Of a DNA stretch of 64,000 nucleotides, positions 45,709-54,684 are shown piece after piece. Position numbers and translations under genes: made by a program. The notes beneath the pieces are model-generated. The model saw nothing but the letters and a program-made list of their open reading frames with translations. It was not told where the DNA came from and made no database searches. The DNA is from Penaeicola halotolerans. GTDB lineage: Bacteria > Bacteroidota > Bacteroidia > Cytophagales > Cyclobacteriaceae. Each line of letters opens with the position of its first letter. Position 1 is the first letter of the stretch. The DNA lies in the NCBI RefSeq assembly GCF_016464625.1, contig NZ_JAEAGO010000004.1, positions 267,254 to 331,253 of the forward strand, written 5' to 3'.

Positions 45709-48700
45709 ATGAGGAAGTTTTTACTAGTCAGTTTTCTGGCGCTATTCTCTGTTGCATCGGTTTTTGCACAGTCGAGAGTAGTGACAGGAAAAGTAACCTC
45801 CAGTGAGGACGGCTTGCCGATCCCTGGAGTTGGTGTTCTTATTAAAGGAACAACTACGGGCGTTCCCACCGATTTTGATGGAGATTTTAGAATTGAGGTT
45901 CCAGGACCTGAAACAGTTCTTATTTTCCAATCTATCGGTATGATTAAGCAGGAAATAGTTGTTGGTAATAAAAGTGTTATCAATGTAGTATTAAATCCAG
46001 ATGCAAAAACACTTGATGAAGTAGTTGTAACAGGATATGGAACATCTACTAAAAGAGAAATAACTGGATCTATTGCCAACGTATCTGGAGAAGCAATAGA
46101 AAACTTACCATTACAATCTTTTGATAGAGCACTACAAGGTAGAGCAGCTGGAGTTTTGGTTCAAAATTCATCTGGTATCCCTGGTGGTGCCTTAAGGGTG
46201 CGTATTCGTGGTCAAGGCTCTATCAATGCTGGTAATGATCCTCTTTACATCGTTGATGGAGTACAATTTAACAATTCCAGTGACGCATCAAACGTGTCTA
46301 CTAACCCTTTAGCCTCAATCAACCCAAATGATATTGAGTCAATGGAAGTATTAAAAGATGCGGCTGCTTCAATATATGGCTCACAAGCTGCCAACGGGGT
46401 TGTAATCATTACAACTAAAAGAGGTAAGCAAGGTAAAACACAGATCAATTTTAACACATACACTGGGTGGGTAACGCCAATTAGACAGTTAGATATGATG
46501 AATTCTCAAGAGTTTCTTGAGTACCGTCTTTTAGCTTTCAGGAATAACTATGAAAGATTTGCAATCTCTGCAGATAGAAGAGAGGGCTTAGCAAGACGAG
46601 ATGCTTTGAATGGTTTCACTGCTGCTGATTTCCCACTTCTAGGTCAATTTAATCTTAACTCTGCGGCTGGTCAGACAGCTTTTGGTCAGGTACCAGAGCA
46701 GCAAATTCTTGATTTTATAGCTGGTGTTCCAACGTTTGACTGGCAAAATGAGATATTTTCTAGAACTGGTTTGATCAATAATTACGAATTGAGTGCTAGA
46801 GGAGGATCAGAAAAGACTCGATTCTTTATCTCTGGTGGATATAATAGACAAGAGGGTCAAATCAAACAGTTTGATTTCGAAAGAGCTAACTTAAGACTTA
46901 ACTTAGATCATGACATCAGTGAGTTTGTAACAGTTGAGACAATTCTAAATGCTAGTACAATTACTCAAAATGCCACGGTAACTGGTGGTTCTCAATTTGA
47001 AAATCCAACATTTGCTGGTCTTTTAGTTTTACCTTGGAATCCATTCTTTGATGAGACAGAAGCTTCTGGTTTTAAAGAGCCTTTGGCAGGTATCCTACAA
47101 GAGAATCCATTGAAGTCATTAGCTTTTAATGAGAGAAGAAATACCACTAATCAGTTGAACGGTAGTTTTGCTTTGAACTTTAAGCTTGCTGAGAACCTAA
47201 GATTTAGATCATTTATAGGTCTTGATTACAGGGCAATTGAAGAGGAAAGATATACAGATCCAAGATCGTTTGGTGGTAGAAATACAGCTGGTTCAGCTTT
47301 CGCTCAGTTTCAGTCAAATATCAACTATATTACGACTCAGCAATTAAACTATTCTTATAGAATCAATCCTGATAATAAGATAGATGTATTGCTTGGTGCT
47401 GAATACAGACAAGAAGCTAATGAAGGCTTCTCTGCTAATGCTCAAGGATTTCCAACTCCACAATTCAGAACAATTCAATCTGCCGCTGAGCCTACAGGTG
47501 CGGGCGGATTCTTTACGATTTGGAAAAATGCGGGTGTATTTACTAACGTGAAATATGGCTGGAAAAACAAGATGTTTTTAAATGGTACTTTGCGTTATGA
47601 TGGTTCTTCTAGATTTGGATTTGATACAAGATGGGGTCTTTTCCCAGCAATTGGTGCGACTTACATCTTGACAGAAGAGGAATTCTTAAAAAATGTTTCC
47701 TTCTTGGATGACTTAAAAGTCAGAGTTAGCTACGGTACTGCAGGTAATAATAGAATCGGTAACTTTGACTCTAGAGGTCTTGTTAGTTCTGCTGGTTCTG
47801 GAAACTACTTGAACACGCCTGGTTTGACTATTTCGGGTCTGGCTAATAACCAACTTTCTTGGGAAACTCAAATTACAACCAACGTTGGTTTAGATTTTGG
47901 GCTATTCGAAGGAAGAATTTCTGGTTCGGTAGATGCATATAGAAGATTATCTACTGATCTTCTTCTTGCTAGAGCACTTCCGAATACCTCTGGTTACGGT
48001 TCTATTACAGAAAACGTAGGTGAGCTTGAGAATAGAGGTATTGAAATTGGCTTAAATGGTACTATCATAAATTCGCCTTCATTTAGATGGAACTCATCTT
48101 TCAATATTGCTTTCCAAGACCAAAAGCTATTAGCCTTGTTTGAAGGTCAAGAAAATAATGGTACTGCGCAGCAAGTAGGTAAAGAGTTGAACCTATGGTA
48201 TGCTGCTGAGTGGGCTGGTGTAAACCCTGCTACTGGTCGTCCTATGTACTATGATAGAGAGGGTAATATTACCTACATACCTACAAGTGGATCTACAATC
48301 GGAGATGAAAATGATGACAGAAAAATCCTAGGAAGCTCAAACTCTGATTTCTTTGGTGGATGGACTAATACATTTTCATATAAAGGTTTCTCTTTAGAAT
48401 TGTTAGTTCAGTATGACTATGGTAAAATCGGTCAAGATGGTACTGGTGGGTTTTCTTATAATCCTTACGAGACTAGACTTAACCTTTATGACAGGTTGAA
48501 TAATATTACTTGGAGAGAGCCTGGTGATATTGTAAGTATGCCACGTCCAAACTCTGCTGCTGAGGTAGGTGGTGTAGGTGTAGGAGCTGGTAGAACGCTT
48601 CAAGATCTATCTTACATCAGATTGAAGCAGGCAACTATTTCTTATGAGGTGCCAGCCGCCTTCTTAAGCAAGTTTAAATTATCAAGAGCAAGAATATATG

Positions 48701-48828
48701 CTCAAGGTATTAACTTGTTGACAATTGACACATATACTGGCCTAGATGTAGAGTTCGTTGGTGGATCAATTACAGGTATCTTCCCATCAAGTAAAAACTA
48801 TACAGTAGGTTTACAATTAGGATTCTAA
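45709..48828 (+). CDS. SusC/RagA TonB-linked outer-membrane transporter (pair 3)
   Basis: A 1039-residue protein with signal peptide, carboxypeptidase regulatory-like domain, EVVVTGYG, plug and barrel ending in GLQLGF. It differs from the other two in the plug: the conserved YGSR-x-x-NG motif reads YGSQAANG, and one residue is missing just before it (DAAASIYG). Both changes are in frame and the rest of the protein is intact, so it is probably functional. Its SusD partner starts 13 bp downstream. Ligand unknown. Confidence 0.96.
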   Translation: MRKFLLVSFLALFSVASVFAQSRVVTGKVTSSEDGLPIPGVGVLIKGTTTGVPTDFDGDFRIEVPGPETVLIFQSIGMIKQEIVVGNKSVINVVLNPDAKTLDEVVVTGYGTSTKREITGSIANVSGEAIENLPLQSFDRALQGRAAGVLVQNSSGIPGGALRVRIRGQGSINAGNDPLYIVDGVQFNNSSDASNVSTNPLASINPNDIESMEVLKDAAASIYGSQAANGVVIITTKRGKQGKTQINFNTYTGWVTPIRQLDMMNSQEFLEYRLLAFRNNYERFAISADRREGLARRDALNGFTAADFPLLGQFNLNSAAGQTAFGQVPEQQILDFIAGVPTFDWQNEIFSRTGLINNYELSARGGSEKTRFFISGGYNRQEGQIKQFDFERANLRLNLDHDISEFVTVETILNASTITQNATVTGGSQFENPTFAGLLVLPWNPFFDETEASGFKEPLAGILQENPLKSLAFNERRNTTNQLNGSFALNFKLAENLRFRSFIGLDYRAIEEERYTDPRSFGGRNTAGSAFAQFQSNINYITTQQLNYSYRINPDNKIDVLLGAEYRQEANEGFSANAQGFPTPQFRTIQSAAEPTGAGGFFTIWKNAGVFTNVKYGWKNKMFLNGTLRYDGSSRFGFDTRWGLFPAIGATYILTEEEFLKNVSFLDDLKVRVSYGTAGNNRIGNFDSRGLVSSAGSGNYLNTPGLTISGLANNQLSWETQITTNVGLDFGLFEGRISGSVDAYRRLSTDLLLARALPNTSGYGSITENVGELENRGIEIGLNGTIINSPSFRWNSSFNIAFQDQKLLALFEGQENNGTAQQVGKELNLWYAAEWAGVNPATGRPMYYDREGNITYIPTSGSTIGDENDDRKILGSSNSDFFGGWTNTFSYKGFSLELLVQYDYGKIGQDGTGGFSYNPYETRLNLYDRLNNITWREPGDIVSMPRPNSAAEVGGVGVGAGRTLQDLSYIRLKQATISYEVPAAFLSKFKLSRARIYAQGINLLTIDTYTGLDVEFVGGSITGIFPSSKNYTVGLQLGF

Positions 48829-48841
48829 ATTGAAATTCAAT

Positions 48842-50275
48842 ATGAAAAAATATTATAAAATATTTGCATGTTCTTTAGCAGTGATGTTCGCATCTAGCTG
48901 TAGTGACATATTAGACACTGAACCAAGGCAATCAATTTCTATTGATGGTGCTTTGGAATCTCCAGAGGTTTTGAGAGCATTGTTAATTGATAGTTATGAT
49001 GATTTTCAAGGCCTAGGTAGATATGGTAGTGCTTGGTTAGTTCAGCCTGAGATAATGGCAGATAATTTCACTAGAAATATCAATAGAGGTACTTTCGGAG
49101 CACAGTTTAACAATACGTTTGGAGCTCATTTATCAGGTTCATGGGGTAACTATGGAACACTATTAAGTCTTAATGTAGTTATTGCTGGCTCTGATGTTTT
49201 AGATGATGCTACTATAGGAGAAGCTTACGCATTAAGAGCACTTTGTTATCATAACTTGATGAATAATTATGCGTATAATCCAACAGCACTTCCTGCAGAT
49301 CCAGATCAAAATCGCGGGGGTGTTCCTCTAGTAACAGAAGCAGTCTTAGATATTGCAGATGTTACTTTTCCAGCAAGAGCTCCCATCAATGATGTATACC
49401 AGTTCATGTTAGACGACATTGAAAGAGCGATTCCTTTATTGAATAATAATGGTAGTAGAGCTAGATTTACTAGAGCAGCAGCTCAAGCGCTTGGTGCTAG
49501 AATAGCATTATATGCTGGTAACTGGACGTTAGCGGCTCAGTATGCGCAAGATGTAATCGATTCTGGTATTGCTGATTTATCAGCACCTGCCGATTATGCA
49601 TCAGATTGGGAAGAAGCTGTACATCCAGAGGCTATTTGGTATTTAGAATATCAGACTAACGAAAATCAAGGTCCTAATGAATCCTTGCAGTCTATTTATA
49701 TCAGTGGTCCTACAGCACTTCATCCTGATTATGTTGGTAACGGTGATTTCACTCCTTCTGCTGAGATAATTAGCTTAATACAGTCTAATCCAAATGACGT
49801 AAGAAATGGTATACTTAAGCCTCAAAGCGGTACAGGTAGAGCTAATCCAATTGGCAGAATTGAAATGCACAAGTTCCAAGGAAATCAAGGAAATCCTAAT
49901 ATAGACAATATACCCGTATTTAGATTGTCTGAAATGTACTTGATACTTGCTGAAGCCTTACTTGAGTCTAACAATCCTGTTGGCGCCCAACAAGCACTTC
50001 AGACTCTAAAAAGAAGGAATTACAATGATCCAGCATTATTAGTTACGAATACTGGTGCAGCTTTATTGGAGGAAATTCTTGATGAAAGACGTTTGGAGCT
50101 TTTAGGTGAAGGTCATAGATTCTTTGATCTAAAGAGACGTGGTAGAGCAATTGACAAAACTGCTGCAGATCTAACAGGTGAATTGATTCCGTTTAATGAT
50201 CCGAGAATACTATCACCGCTTCCAGGTGGTGATTTGAACTTGAACCCTAACTTAAGAAACAACTTTGGCTATTAA
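48842..50275 (+). CDS. SusD/RagB surface lipoprotein (pair 3)
   Basis: A 477-residue lipoprotein, started at the ATG at 48842 so that the signal peptide and lipobox ASSC (Cys20, then SD) come first; the TTG at 48830 would add four residues. SusD features include EAYALRALCYHNLMNNYAY, FRLSEMYLILAEAL and LDERRLELLGEGHRFFDLKRRGRA. The next gene, a small lipoprotein, starts 10 bp after the stop, so pair 3 has at least one extra operon member. Ligand unknown. Confidence 0.95.
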   Translation: MKKYYKIFACSLAVMFASSCSDILDTEPRQSISIDGALESPEVLRALLIDSYDDFQGLGRYGSAWLVQPEIMADNFTRNINRGTFGAQFNNTFGAHLSGSWGNYGTLLSLNVVIAGSDVLDDATIGEAYALRALCYHNLMNNYAYNPTALPADPDQNRGGVPLVTEAVLDIADVTFPARAPINDVYQFMLDDIERAIPLLNNNGSRARFTRAAAQALGARIALYAGNWTLAAQYAQDVIDSGIADLSAPADYASDWEEAVHPEAIWYLEYQTNENQGPNESLQSIYISGPTALHPDYVGNGDFTPSAEIISLIQSNPNDVRNGILKPQSGTGRANPIGRIEMHKFQGNQGNPNIDNIPVFRLSEMYLILAEALLESNNPVGAQQALQTLKRRNYNDPALLVTNTGAALLEEILDERRLELLGEGHRFFDLKRRGRAIDKTAADLTGELIPFNDPRILSPLPGGDLNLNPNLRNNFGY

Positions 50276-50285
50276 TTTTAGAAAT

Positions 50286-50750
50286 ATGAAAAATTACTTT
50301 ATAAAGATTTTCGCATTATTTCTTACAGTTTCACTTTTAGGAAGTTGTATTGAAGATGTTGATGAAGAACGAATATTTAAAGACAGAGCGCAGGTAGAGT
50401 TTAATGCTACTGCCTCAAATGTTAATTATAACAGGTTGACTAACGCTGGCGCAGGAGTATTGAATGAGCAAGTAAATTTAATTGCTCCGCAGTTTACTAC
50501 GGATCAGGTAATTAATTTTACAGTAGACCCTGAGTTAACAACGGCTGTTGAAGGTGTTAACTATACGCTTGGTGGTAATGGTACATTTACCATCGCTGCA
50601 AATTCTAGCTTTGGTACTGCTTCAGTAGAAATATTAGGTACTACAATACCGGCAGGAGAGACTAGAGTTTTGGTGTTGATGCTTGAAGGGAACTCCCAGA
50701 TAATACCAGCAGAGAACTATAAAAGATTGAGGATAACAATTAGACCTTAA
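50286..50750 (+). CDS. Small lipoprotein with Calx-beta-like domain, SusD-associated
   Basis: A 154-residue lipoprotein starting at the ATG at 50286; lipobox LGSC is at about Cys20, followed by the acidic IEDVDEER, which resembles a surface-export signal. The mature part has the pattern of a Calx-beta-type sandwich (TAVEGVNYTLGGNGTFTI, then VLVLMLEG). Small beta-sandwich lipoproteins (DUF4843-like) often follow SusD genes as extra ligand-binding or accessory proteins. It is 10 bp after SusD 3 and precedes a strong terminator. Only pair 3 has such a gene. Confidence 0.75.
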   Translation: MKNYFIKIFALFLTVSLLGSCIEDVDEERIFKDRAQVEFNATASNVNYNRLTNAGAGVLNEQVNLIAPQFTTDQVINFTVDPELTTAVEGVNYTLGGNGTFTIAANSSFGTASVEILGTTIPAGETRVLVLMLEGNSQIIPAENYKRLRITIRP

Positions 50751-50759
50751 AATTTTAAT

Positions 50760-50790
50760 AAAAGGCTTCCAAATTGGAAGCCTTTTTTTT
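50760..50790 (+). terminator. Terminator after the pair 3 lipoprotein gene
   Basis: AAAAGGCTTCC (50760-50770) and GGAAGCCTTTT (50776-50786) form a perfect 11-bp stem with a 5-nt loop, followed by more T residues up to 50790. Confidence 0.93.
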
Positions 50791-50804
50791 ATATTAGTAT
50801 CATT

Positions 50805-51482
50805 ATGAGAAAGCACTTATCGATATTCGGATTTTTACTATTGATTTTGAATCTAAACCTTGCTGCTCAAGATCAATGGGATAGTACTATTCCTGAGACA
50901 TGGTTATTAGGAAGAGATAATACCAATGATTTTAAGAATGTAAAAGGATCTCCTTATCTACTGGAAAATTGGGGTAAAGCTAAAATTAAATTTAGTGATG
51001 GAAAGGAACATGTCGGAACATATGTTAATGTTAATCGATACTTGAATGCAGTTGCTGTAAAAGGTGATATGGCTGCTCAAGAATTCGTAATTGATGCCTC
51101 AAACATTGCAGAGATTGTTTTTATAGATGGCGGGAGAAGGTTTGTCTTTTACAAACAAGATGACTTTACTTCATCTAATGTAAGTGAGACGCTCTATGAA
51201 GTGATATATGAGGGGGAAGAAGTAACTATACTAAAGGATGTTTTTACTGAATTAGTAAAAGCTGAAAAGGGTGGGTATGCTTTGGCAAATGATACAGATA
51301 GATTTGTAAAAAAGGATTATTATTATCTTAAATCTTCTTCCAAATTTGATCAGATTAAATTGAATAAGGCTAGTTTTAAGAAAGTTTTAAGTGAAGATGT
51401 GTTTAATAAACTAGATGCCTACATTAAAGGAAATAAATTAAACTGGAGCGAGATAGATGATATAGTTAAGGGTTTAAAATAG
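50805..51482 (+). CDS. Secreted protein of unknown family, paralogue of the protein at 39710
   Basis: A 225-residue protein with a type I signal peptide (cleavage near LAAQD, about residue 21). It shares GSPYL and the rest of the pattern described for the protein at 39710: a strand with I-K-F-S-D-G, VIDASNIAEIVF, then GGYALANDTDRF and a C-terminal lysine-rich helix with KLNK. The pair is too diverged for recent duplication. The next gene starts 4 bp after its stop, so it is in one operon with the MG2/plug protein. No known family or function. Confidence 0.75.
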   Translation: MRKHLSIFGFLLLILNLNLAAQDQWDSTIPETWLLGRDNTNDFKNVKGSPYLLENWGKAKIKFSDGKEHVGTYVNVNRYLNAVAVKGDMAAQEFVIDASNIAEIVFIDGGRRFVFYKQDDFTSSNVSETLYEVIYEGEEVTILKDVFTELVKAEKGGYALANDTDRFVKKDYYYLKSSSKFDQIKLNKASFKKVLSEDVFNKLDAYIKGNKLNWSEIDDIVKGLK

Positions 51483-51486
51483 TTAC

Positions 51487-54051
51487 ATGAGAGTATTTTT
51501 ATTCCTTTTTTTTTTTATTTTCACTAAAGTCTGTTTATCGCAGACAGTTTCCTCTCCTAATAGGTCAGATCTCTTAATTTTTGAAGGTAAATATCCGGTA
51601 GAGAAGGTTTTTGTGCATTTAAGTTCAGCAGTAATTGTTGATAATCAAGATATTTTTTTTACATGTTTTGCTACTATGGGGTCTGATAATAAACCTTCAA
51701 ATATTAGTGAAACGATGTATGTAGATGTGCTTTCAAAGTCCAGAGGTAGGATTTCTACACTAAAAGTAAAGTTAGAGGGTGGAAAGGGATACGGGAAAAT
51801 TGACAATAAAATATTTGATGTAGATGAAGATTACTTTCTCACTGCATACACAGCATATTCATTGGATTTTGGGGAAGAATTTCTGTTCAGTGAAAAGTTA
51901 TTTTATGCTAAGAAAAGTTATTTGCCAAAACCAACAATAACTAATAATTCTAGATTTACTCAATCTTCATTAAATTATAGTTTTCTAGCTGAGTGGAAGG
52001 GGCTCGAAATTTTTGAAAGTTTCAACTTTTACTTTGAAGTTATTCTTTCAAAGAGTGATTCAATTTTTTACAGGTATAATCAGAAGTTTACTAAGACAAA
52101 TATTAATATAGATTTCTCTCTTAATAGAGCAGCTTTTTATCCTGATCTTTTAACTATTAATATTAAAGACAAAGATGCTAATCTTATTCAGTGTTCGGAA
52201 TTATATTTACCCTTATTAAATAATGATATAATTGTATTTAACAAAAGTGTTTCTGTAAGTGATTCTTTAATCCGGCATGTAGTTTTTTTTAAAGACATTA
52301 AAAATGTTGATTTTGGAGAGTCTTATTTTATCGTAGGCGATAGTCTTTATGTTCCTGAAACTGTTCCTGAACTAAATTATTGTTACATAGATCTACCAGA
52401 AGAGTATAGGTCATTTGATTTTTCAATAAGGTCATTGTATGATCAAGAGCCATTTAGACTAAAAATAAATACACTGGATAAACCTGTTAGCATAGTATTT
52501 AATCAAATATCTAATCAACTTGATATTAGTTTTTCTGTCAAAAATAGAGATCAGGTCCCAATATTTATAGAAGTACGTTCTGGAAACAAACGTCAAATAT
52601 ATTTTAAACATAATTCTGACACAATTATAAATTTAAAAAAGGATAATTTACAAATTGGATTAAATGCGTTAAATGTTTATGATAGTGATGGAGATCTTCT
52701 TGACTTTAGGTATTTTTATGTACCACCAATGGATAAAGGAAATGTTTTATTGAATAAAGTTTTATCTTTTCAAGATGATAATTATTATGTGTCATTTAAT
52801 GGATTAAGTGAAGAGCTTTATTTTATATCTATGTCTATTCTCACTCGGTTTAATCAATCAATTCAAAGTCAATCATTCGTTTCGAGTAGTTTGATATCCT
52901 CTAATTTTAAGAATAGCATTTTTAATTACGGTGGTTACTTAGATTCAGAGGATCCAAGTAGTCATAGAAACATCAATAATTCATTACTTTATTTTGAATA
53001 TAATGATTATCTCTATAATAAACAGTTAGAGAGAGACGTTAAGCCAATTGCAAAACCGAAATTGAGCTATGATTTTCAAATGCCAGTATTGAAAAAGCTT
53101 TTAAAAAGTGACTTCCCTATTAGTTTAATCTTTTTTAGCGACCTTCATAGTAGCTCAGCTGTTGTTGATCCGAATGCAGATGGCACTTTTTCTATTTCAG
53201 GATTAGATTTTTATGATTCAGTGAATGTGGTCATTAGTCATAGGAAAGTTGATCTAGCAAATGTTGAGGTTTCAATAAGTAATATTATCTATGATTTTGA
53301 TTTAATTATGGATAGAAGAGGATATCAATTAATAAACTATGATCTTGTACATCCCCTTAGAAAGTATAATGGTGATACTTTAAAATTTGTTGATCTAGAT
53401 GAATTTACAGTTTCTTCATATAATTTTAGTGACTTTCAGAATAGAAATTATTTACCAGGAGATGTTACTATAAGTACCTCAAATATCTTGGGTTCAGAGT
53501 CTTTTTTGACTGTTTATGAATTGTTAGCAGCAAAAGTCCCCGGTGCTAAAATCACAACCAATGGAGCTGATGAGGGATTTATTTCAATTCGAAATAATGG
53601 AACTTTAGAGATTGATCCAGTTACAGGATCTGCAATACTTTACCCACCATTATTTTTATTGGATGATATGCCATTCGATCCTTCATTTGTTAGATTTTTA
53701 AAAGTTAGTGATTTAGAGTCAATTGAGGTATACAAAGATCCTGCTTCCATCTCTCAATTCGGTGTTGTAGGTGCTTCTGGAGTAGTAGCCATGTATTCAA
53801 AAAAGGGATTTTCTATAAATAATATAACAAATACTCCTGTTAAACTTAACTCACAGCTCTCTATCTCTGGTTATTATGACAATCGTTTATTAAAGCCATT
53901 TTATTTATTTAATGATCCATTTTTGTTTTGGAAGTCTTTAGGTATAGTTAATGAGTCTTTTTTCCTTCCAAAAGGTGAATTCTACACTTTAGTTCTCAAC
54001 GGTTTTGATAAGGAGGGAAATATTGTTTCTAAAATGCTTAATCTTCGTTAA
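51487..54051 (+). CDS. Secreted MG2-like / TonB plug protein without barrel
   Basis: An 854-residue protein with a very hydrophobic signal peptide (about 1-19). Residues about 30-140 (PVEKVFVHL, then the YVDVLSK and DYFLTAYTAYS stretches) resemble the macroglobulin MG2-like domain of a Bacteroidota family. Near the C-terminus, from about 677 to 780, there is a TonB-receptor plug with ELLAAKVPGAKI, FLLDDMPFD and SIEVYKDPASISQFG. No barrel follows: only about 75 residues remain. Such proteins are known but their role is not. The gene is very AT-rich compared with its housekeeping neighbours. It may act with the SusC transporters or as a separate envelope protein. Confidence 0.75.
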   Translation: MRVFLFLFFFIFTKVCLSQTVSSPNRSDLLIFEGKYPVEKVFVHLSSAVIVDNQDIFFTCFATMGSDNKPSNISETMYVDVLSKSRGRISTLKVKLEGGKGYGKIDNKIFDVDEDYFLTAYTAYSLDFGEEFLFSEKLFYAKKSYLPKPTITNNSRFTQSSLNYSFLAEWKGLEIFESFNFYFEVILSKSDSIFYRYNQKFTKTNINIDFSLNRAAFYPDLLTINIKDKDANLIQCSELYLPLLNNDIIVFNKSVSVSDSLIRHVVFFKDIKNVDFGESYFIVGDSLYVPETVPELNYCYIDLPEEYRSFDFSIRSLYDQEPFRLKINTLDKPVSIVFNQISNQLDISFSVKNRDQVPIFIEVRSGNKRQIYFKHNSDTIINLKKDNLQIGLNALNVYDSDGDLLDFRYFYVPPMDKGNVLLNKVLSFQDDNYYVSFNGLSEELYFISMSILTRFNQSIQSQSFVSSSLISSNFKNSIFNYGGYLDSEDPSSHRNINNSLLYFEYNDYLYNKQLERDVKPIAKPKLSYDFQMPVLKKLLKSDFPISLIFFSDLHSSSAVVDPNADGTFSISGLDFYDSVNVVISHRKVDLANVEVSISNIIYDFDLIMDRRGYQLINYDLVHPLRKYNGDTLKFVDLDEFTVSSYNFSDFQNRNYLPGDVTISTSNILGSESFLTVYELLAAKVPGAKITTNGADEGFISIRNNGTLEIDPVTGSAILYPPLFLLDDMPFDPSFVRFLKVSDLESIEVYKDPASISQFGVVGASGVVAMYSKKGFSINNITNTPVKLNSQLSISGYYDNRLLKPFYLFNDPFLFWKSLGIVNESFFLPKGEFYTLVLNGFDKEGNIVSKMLNLR

Positions 54052-54182
54052 TAAATCATTATCAAACTTTGTACTGACGAAAAAGCTTCTACTTATTTTT
54101 CATTCATCAAAAGGTGATCCTTTATGATAGGAATAATTAATATCCTGTCTATATCATAACCTGCTTAAAAGCATTGAATAGC

Positions 54183-54207
54183 AAAAGGCTCCATCAGGAG
54201 CCTTTTT
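54183..54207 (+). terminator. Terminator at the end of the SusC/SusD block
   Basis: AAAAGGCTCC (54183-54192) and GGAGCCTTTT (54197-54206) form a perfect 10-bp stem with an ATCA loop, followed by T. It lies about 130 bp after the plug protein gene and just before the queD promoter. Confidence 0.9.
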
Positions 54208-54226
54208 ATTTCCTCTCAATCCTTCC

Positions 54227-54234
54227 TATCTTTG
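54227..54234 (+). promoter_or_regulatory. Probable -7 promoter box (TAnnTTTG) of queD
   Basis: TATCTTTG at 54227-54234, followed by CG, matches the consensus exactly and lies 21 bp before the queD ATG. The T-run of the terminator about 20 bp upstream may double as a poor -33 element. Confidence 0.55.
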
Positions 54235-54255
54235 CGGACTTATTAGATATTTAGC

Positions 54256-54681
54256 ATGATCTACGTCAGTCGTAAAGAACATTTCAATGCAGCACACAAG
54301 CTGTACAATCCTAATTGGACCAAAGAAAAGAATGAGGCTATTTTTGGACCTTGCGCCAATGAAAATTGGCATGGGCATAATTTTGAACTGATCGTGACGG
54401 TAGGGGGGATTCCTGATCCTGAGACTGGTTTCGTAGTTGATATGAAAGCTTTAAGCCAAGTGATTAAGGCTGAATTGATTGATAAAGTAGATCATAAGAA
54501 TCTTAACCTAGACGTAGATTTCATGAAAGGTAAAATGGCCAGCTGTGAGATTTTCATCATGGAGATGTGGAAAATATTAGCACCTGCCATTGCTAAAATC
54601 ACCACCAATGGTCAGCTATATAAACTGAAACTGTATGAAACTCCAAGGAATTTTGTGGAGTACTACGGAGAAAATGCATAA
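54256..54681 (+). CDS. queD: 6-carboxytetrahydropterin synthase (QueD/PTPS family)
   Basis: A 141-residue protein of the PTPS fold. Zinc ligands are His in HFNAAHKL and the two in NWHGHNF; the catalytic cysteine lies in GPCANENWHGH. Also seen are DHKNLN and ETPRNFVEYY. QueD makes 6-carboxytetrahydropterin from dihydroneopterin triphosphate, the substrate of QueE. A pterin synthase role in another pathway is possible because the family is hard to split by eye. lpxB starts 3 bp after its stop, so the two are co-transcribed. Confidence 0.9.
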   Translation: MIYVSRKEHFNAAHKLYNPNWTKEKNEAIFGPCANENWHGHNFELIVTVGGIPDPETGFVVDMKALSQVIKAELIDKVDHKNLNLDVDFMKGKMASCEIFIMEMWKILAPAIAKITTNGQLYKLKLYETPRNFVEYYGENA

Positions 54682-54684
54682 GCT

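Noticed and set aside
35296-50275. Calling the SusC/SusD block a polysaccharide utilisation locus
   Set aside because: No carbohydrate-active enzyme, sulfatase or typical regulator is present in the window, so the ligand type is not supported.
54120-54170. AT-rich near-palindrome around AGGA...TCCT upstream of queD
   Set aside because: Only four outer base pairs match and the centre does not pair, so it is not a supportable operator or hairpin.
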